Origin: Aldrovandia affinis | Lineage: Eukaryota > Chordata > Actinopteri > Notacanthiformes > Halosauridae | Direction: 5' to 3' | Length of the DNA stretch: 64,000 nucleotides | Assembly: GCA_029706075.1 (NCBI GenBank) | Contig: JAINUG010000139.1 | Coordinates: 773,501 to 837,500, forward strand | Shown here: in pieces, positions 60,401-63,400 of the stretch | How the letters are laid out: the number at the start of each line of letters is the position of its first letter | How positions within the stretch are numbered: position 1 is the stretch's first letter | The notes under the pieces: generated by a model | What the model saw: only the letters and a program-made list of their open reading frames with translations | What the model was told of the DNA's origin: nothing | Database searches by the model: none | Made by a program: the position numbers and the translations under genes

Positions 60401-63400
60401 TGCACCACTGATGGATTCAGCAGTCCTGTTTGAAAAATGTCCATGTGGACGGTCACACTGACTGGAGGAGTCTTGTGAAAGCTTGGGTCCAGCTCCAGAG
60501 AGATGGTTGGCTGACCCCATGGCACGGCCAAGGTCAGCTGCCCTCATGGAATGTTTTCAACGGGTTCACGCCAAAACAACCTCCAATATTTGTCTCTACG
60601 CCCACCCCCATTCTCTCAGCACTCCTTCATCCTCCCCGGCTGCAAATCTCCCACCTCACACCAGCGTCAGGGATCTCCAGGCAGACTATGGCGGGGGATG
60701 GGGCCCCTCATTACTGGACACACTCTCTGATGGGTGGGTTATGTGTGCACTGTGAACTCCTATATCCTTTTTCCACTAAGGTAACAACTCAAGCCGTACT
60801 TTAGTTCAAGGTGCAGTTCCATACACACACTTTCAGTCTCCACTGCTACTTATTAGACCGACTGCAAAATTGCGCAGTGCCATAGCATGGCATGGACATA
60901 GCATAGCTAGCTAGTACTTATCATCTGGAGTAAGCAGTAGAAAAAAGTTACTTGCTCAAACCCTGCATGACCCCTTGGCCTGAGCAATCTTTTGCACTGG
61001 GGTCATTACTGAGGCTACTGGAGGGAGCGATTATAGACTCCCTAAACATGAATCACACTCACACCCCCCTCACCAAGTGCATGAGAGTGAGTTACCTGGA
61101 GCAACTCGTGACCTCAGCATTTATTCATGAGAGTGAGTTACCCAGAGTAACTTGTGAACAAAGCGTTTATTCATGAGAGTGAGTTACCAGGAGCGACTCC
61201 TGACCTCAGCATTTATTCATGAGAGCGAGTTACCTGGAGCAACTCATAAACCTCAGCGTTTATTCATGAGGGAGTTACCCAGAGCGACTTGTGACCTCAG
61301 TGTTTATTCATGAGTTACCCAGAGTGACTCGTAAACCTCAGCGTTTATTCATGAGAGTGAGTTACCCAGAGCGACTCGTAAACCTCAGCGTTTATTCATG
61401 AGAGTGAGTTACCCAGAGCGACTCCTGACCTCAGCATTTATTCATGAGAGTGAGTTACCCAGAGCGACTCCTGACCTCAGCATTTATTCATGAGAGTGAG
61501 TTACCCAGAGCGACTCATGACCTCAGTGTTTATTCATGAGAGTGAGTTACCCGGAGCGACTCATAAACCTCAGCGTTTATTCATGAGTGAGTTACCCAGA
61601 GCGACTCGTGACCTCAGCGTTTATTCATGAGTGAGTTACCCAGAGCGACTCCTGACCTCAGTGTTTATTCATGAGAGTGAGTTACCCGGAGCGACTCGTA
61701 AACCTCAGCGTTTATTCATGAGAGTGAGTTACCCAGAGCGACTCGTGACCTCAGCCTTTATTCATGAGAGTGAGTTACTCCAGAGCGACTCGTAAACCTC
61801 AGCATTTATTCATGAGTTACCCAGAGCAATTCGTGACCTCATCGTTTATTCATGAGAGTGAGTTACCCAGAGCGACTCATAAACCTCAGCGTTTATTCAT
61901 GAGAGTGAGTTACTCAGAGCGACTCGTGACCTCAGCGTTTATTCATGAGAGTGAGTTACCCGGAGCGACTAGTAAACCTCAGCGTTTATTCATGAGAGAG
62001 CTACCTGGAGTGACTCCTGACCTCAGCGTTTATTCATGAGTGAGTTACCTGGAGCGACTCGTGAAGGCGAGTGGAGTGAGAAGGGGGGAGGAGCAGAGAC
62101 GAAAACACAAAAGAAGGAAGAGAGGTGAGGAAGTAAGCAGAGGGGAGAGGAGAAAGTGGTGTTAGCAGGACAAACGCAATATCCTAATGGCCTTTTATTC
62201 CCACTAGGAATTCTTAATGAATATTTGATGCAGTTTCCCCTTCATAATCTCTATGACATTTATCAGCCAATCAATATTAATTGCACAGTAGGGGGGAGGG
62301 AATTCCCAAAACAGAATAATAAACGTCGGATGGAGGCAGGCAGCCAGGCGATGCGTGACTGTAGCTGCATGTACAAGGACTTCTGCTGCACAGACTGCAT
62401 CGGGACAGTTTGGGCCCAGGGTCAAACAGGGTCAAGGGTCCGCAGGCCTGCAGGTGTCGGCTGCTCATTTGACCTGAAAACGAACACCTGAACTTGTCAG
62501 AGCTGTAATACTTCACAAGCACTGACTCACGTCGCGTGCCAGACCCTCACAGGAAACAGGATGCAGGCTCGCTCGCTGGAAAGTTCAAAGGAAAACAGAG
62601 AGCGAGATTTATGTTGCTCAGCTGTTATGCCTCTGAGATGCAGAAGGCTCCGAGTAGTATTTATTCAAGCATTTATTCATGTAGGGGGGTATGATTAGCA
62701 GATGTGGCGCTCACAGTGTGTCAGAGCTCCTAGTGAGAGTAAAGCAACGTTAACACACTGCTGTAAAGGAGCTGCACCAGACACACCTGTCAACAAAGAG
62801 TGCAAACCAACACAGTCTTCTGGCCACTATAACCACTGAGCGTCACACAGGAGTGAAGCAACACTGCAAAATGACTTCAGCCTCTTAATGGCAGAACAAT
62901 ATGGATGCATATCCTTTCATTTGGGCTGAAAGAAACCCAAATAAATGGGAGTTGAAAGCGCTTTGGCGATGTCCATCTTCCCTGCCAAGTGTCACATTGC
63001 TATGGGAACCCACTGGACTCTTCAATCCTTTCCAGACTGCCTCAACGTCTTCATAGACACTCAATGTACTATCCAGATACTCAGCTCTGTGCTCCATCTG
63101 TCCTCTGTGTCCAAGAGGCTCTGCAACTCTCCATGTCAACGTGCGATCTAATGGATTCCCTGCCCACCCACCAACCCTGCTCCCTCTCAACACACCAATG
63201 AATATTCATACTGAGTGCTCACAGCCCTCTCAGCCTGAGCACCACAGAGACAAAGAGGGGCTGGCCAAATGGGATGGCTATGACGATGGCTGCAGATCTC
63301 ACCGGAGGCTCCAGGTTCCATTTGAATGGCCCTGAGATCGTAATTCCGTTCGATTGGCCCTGCTGAGATTGAAATTCCATTTGATTGGCTCTGCTGAGAT

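Noticed and set aside
61080-62062. CRISPR-like or regulatory direct-repeat array
   Set aside because: Tandem units without spacers; reported as a minisatellite.
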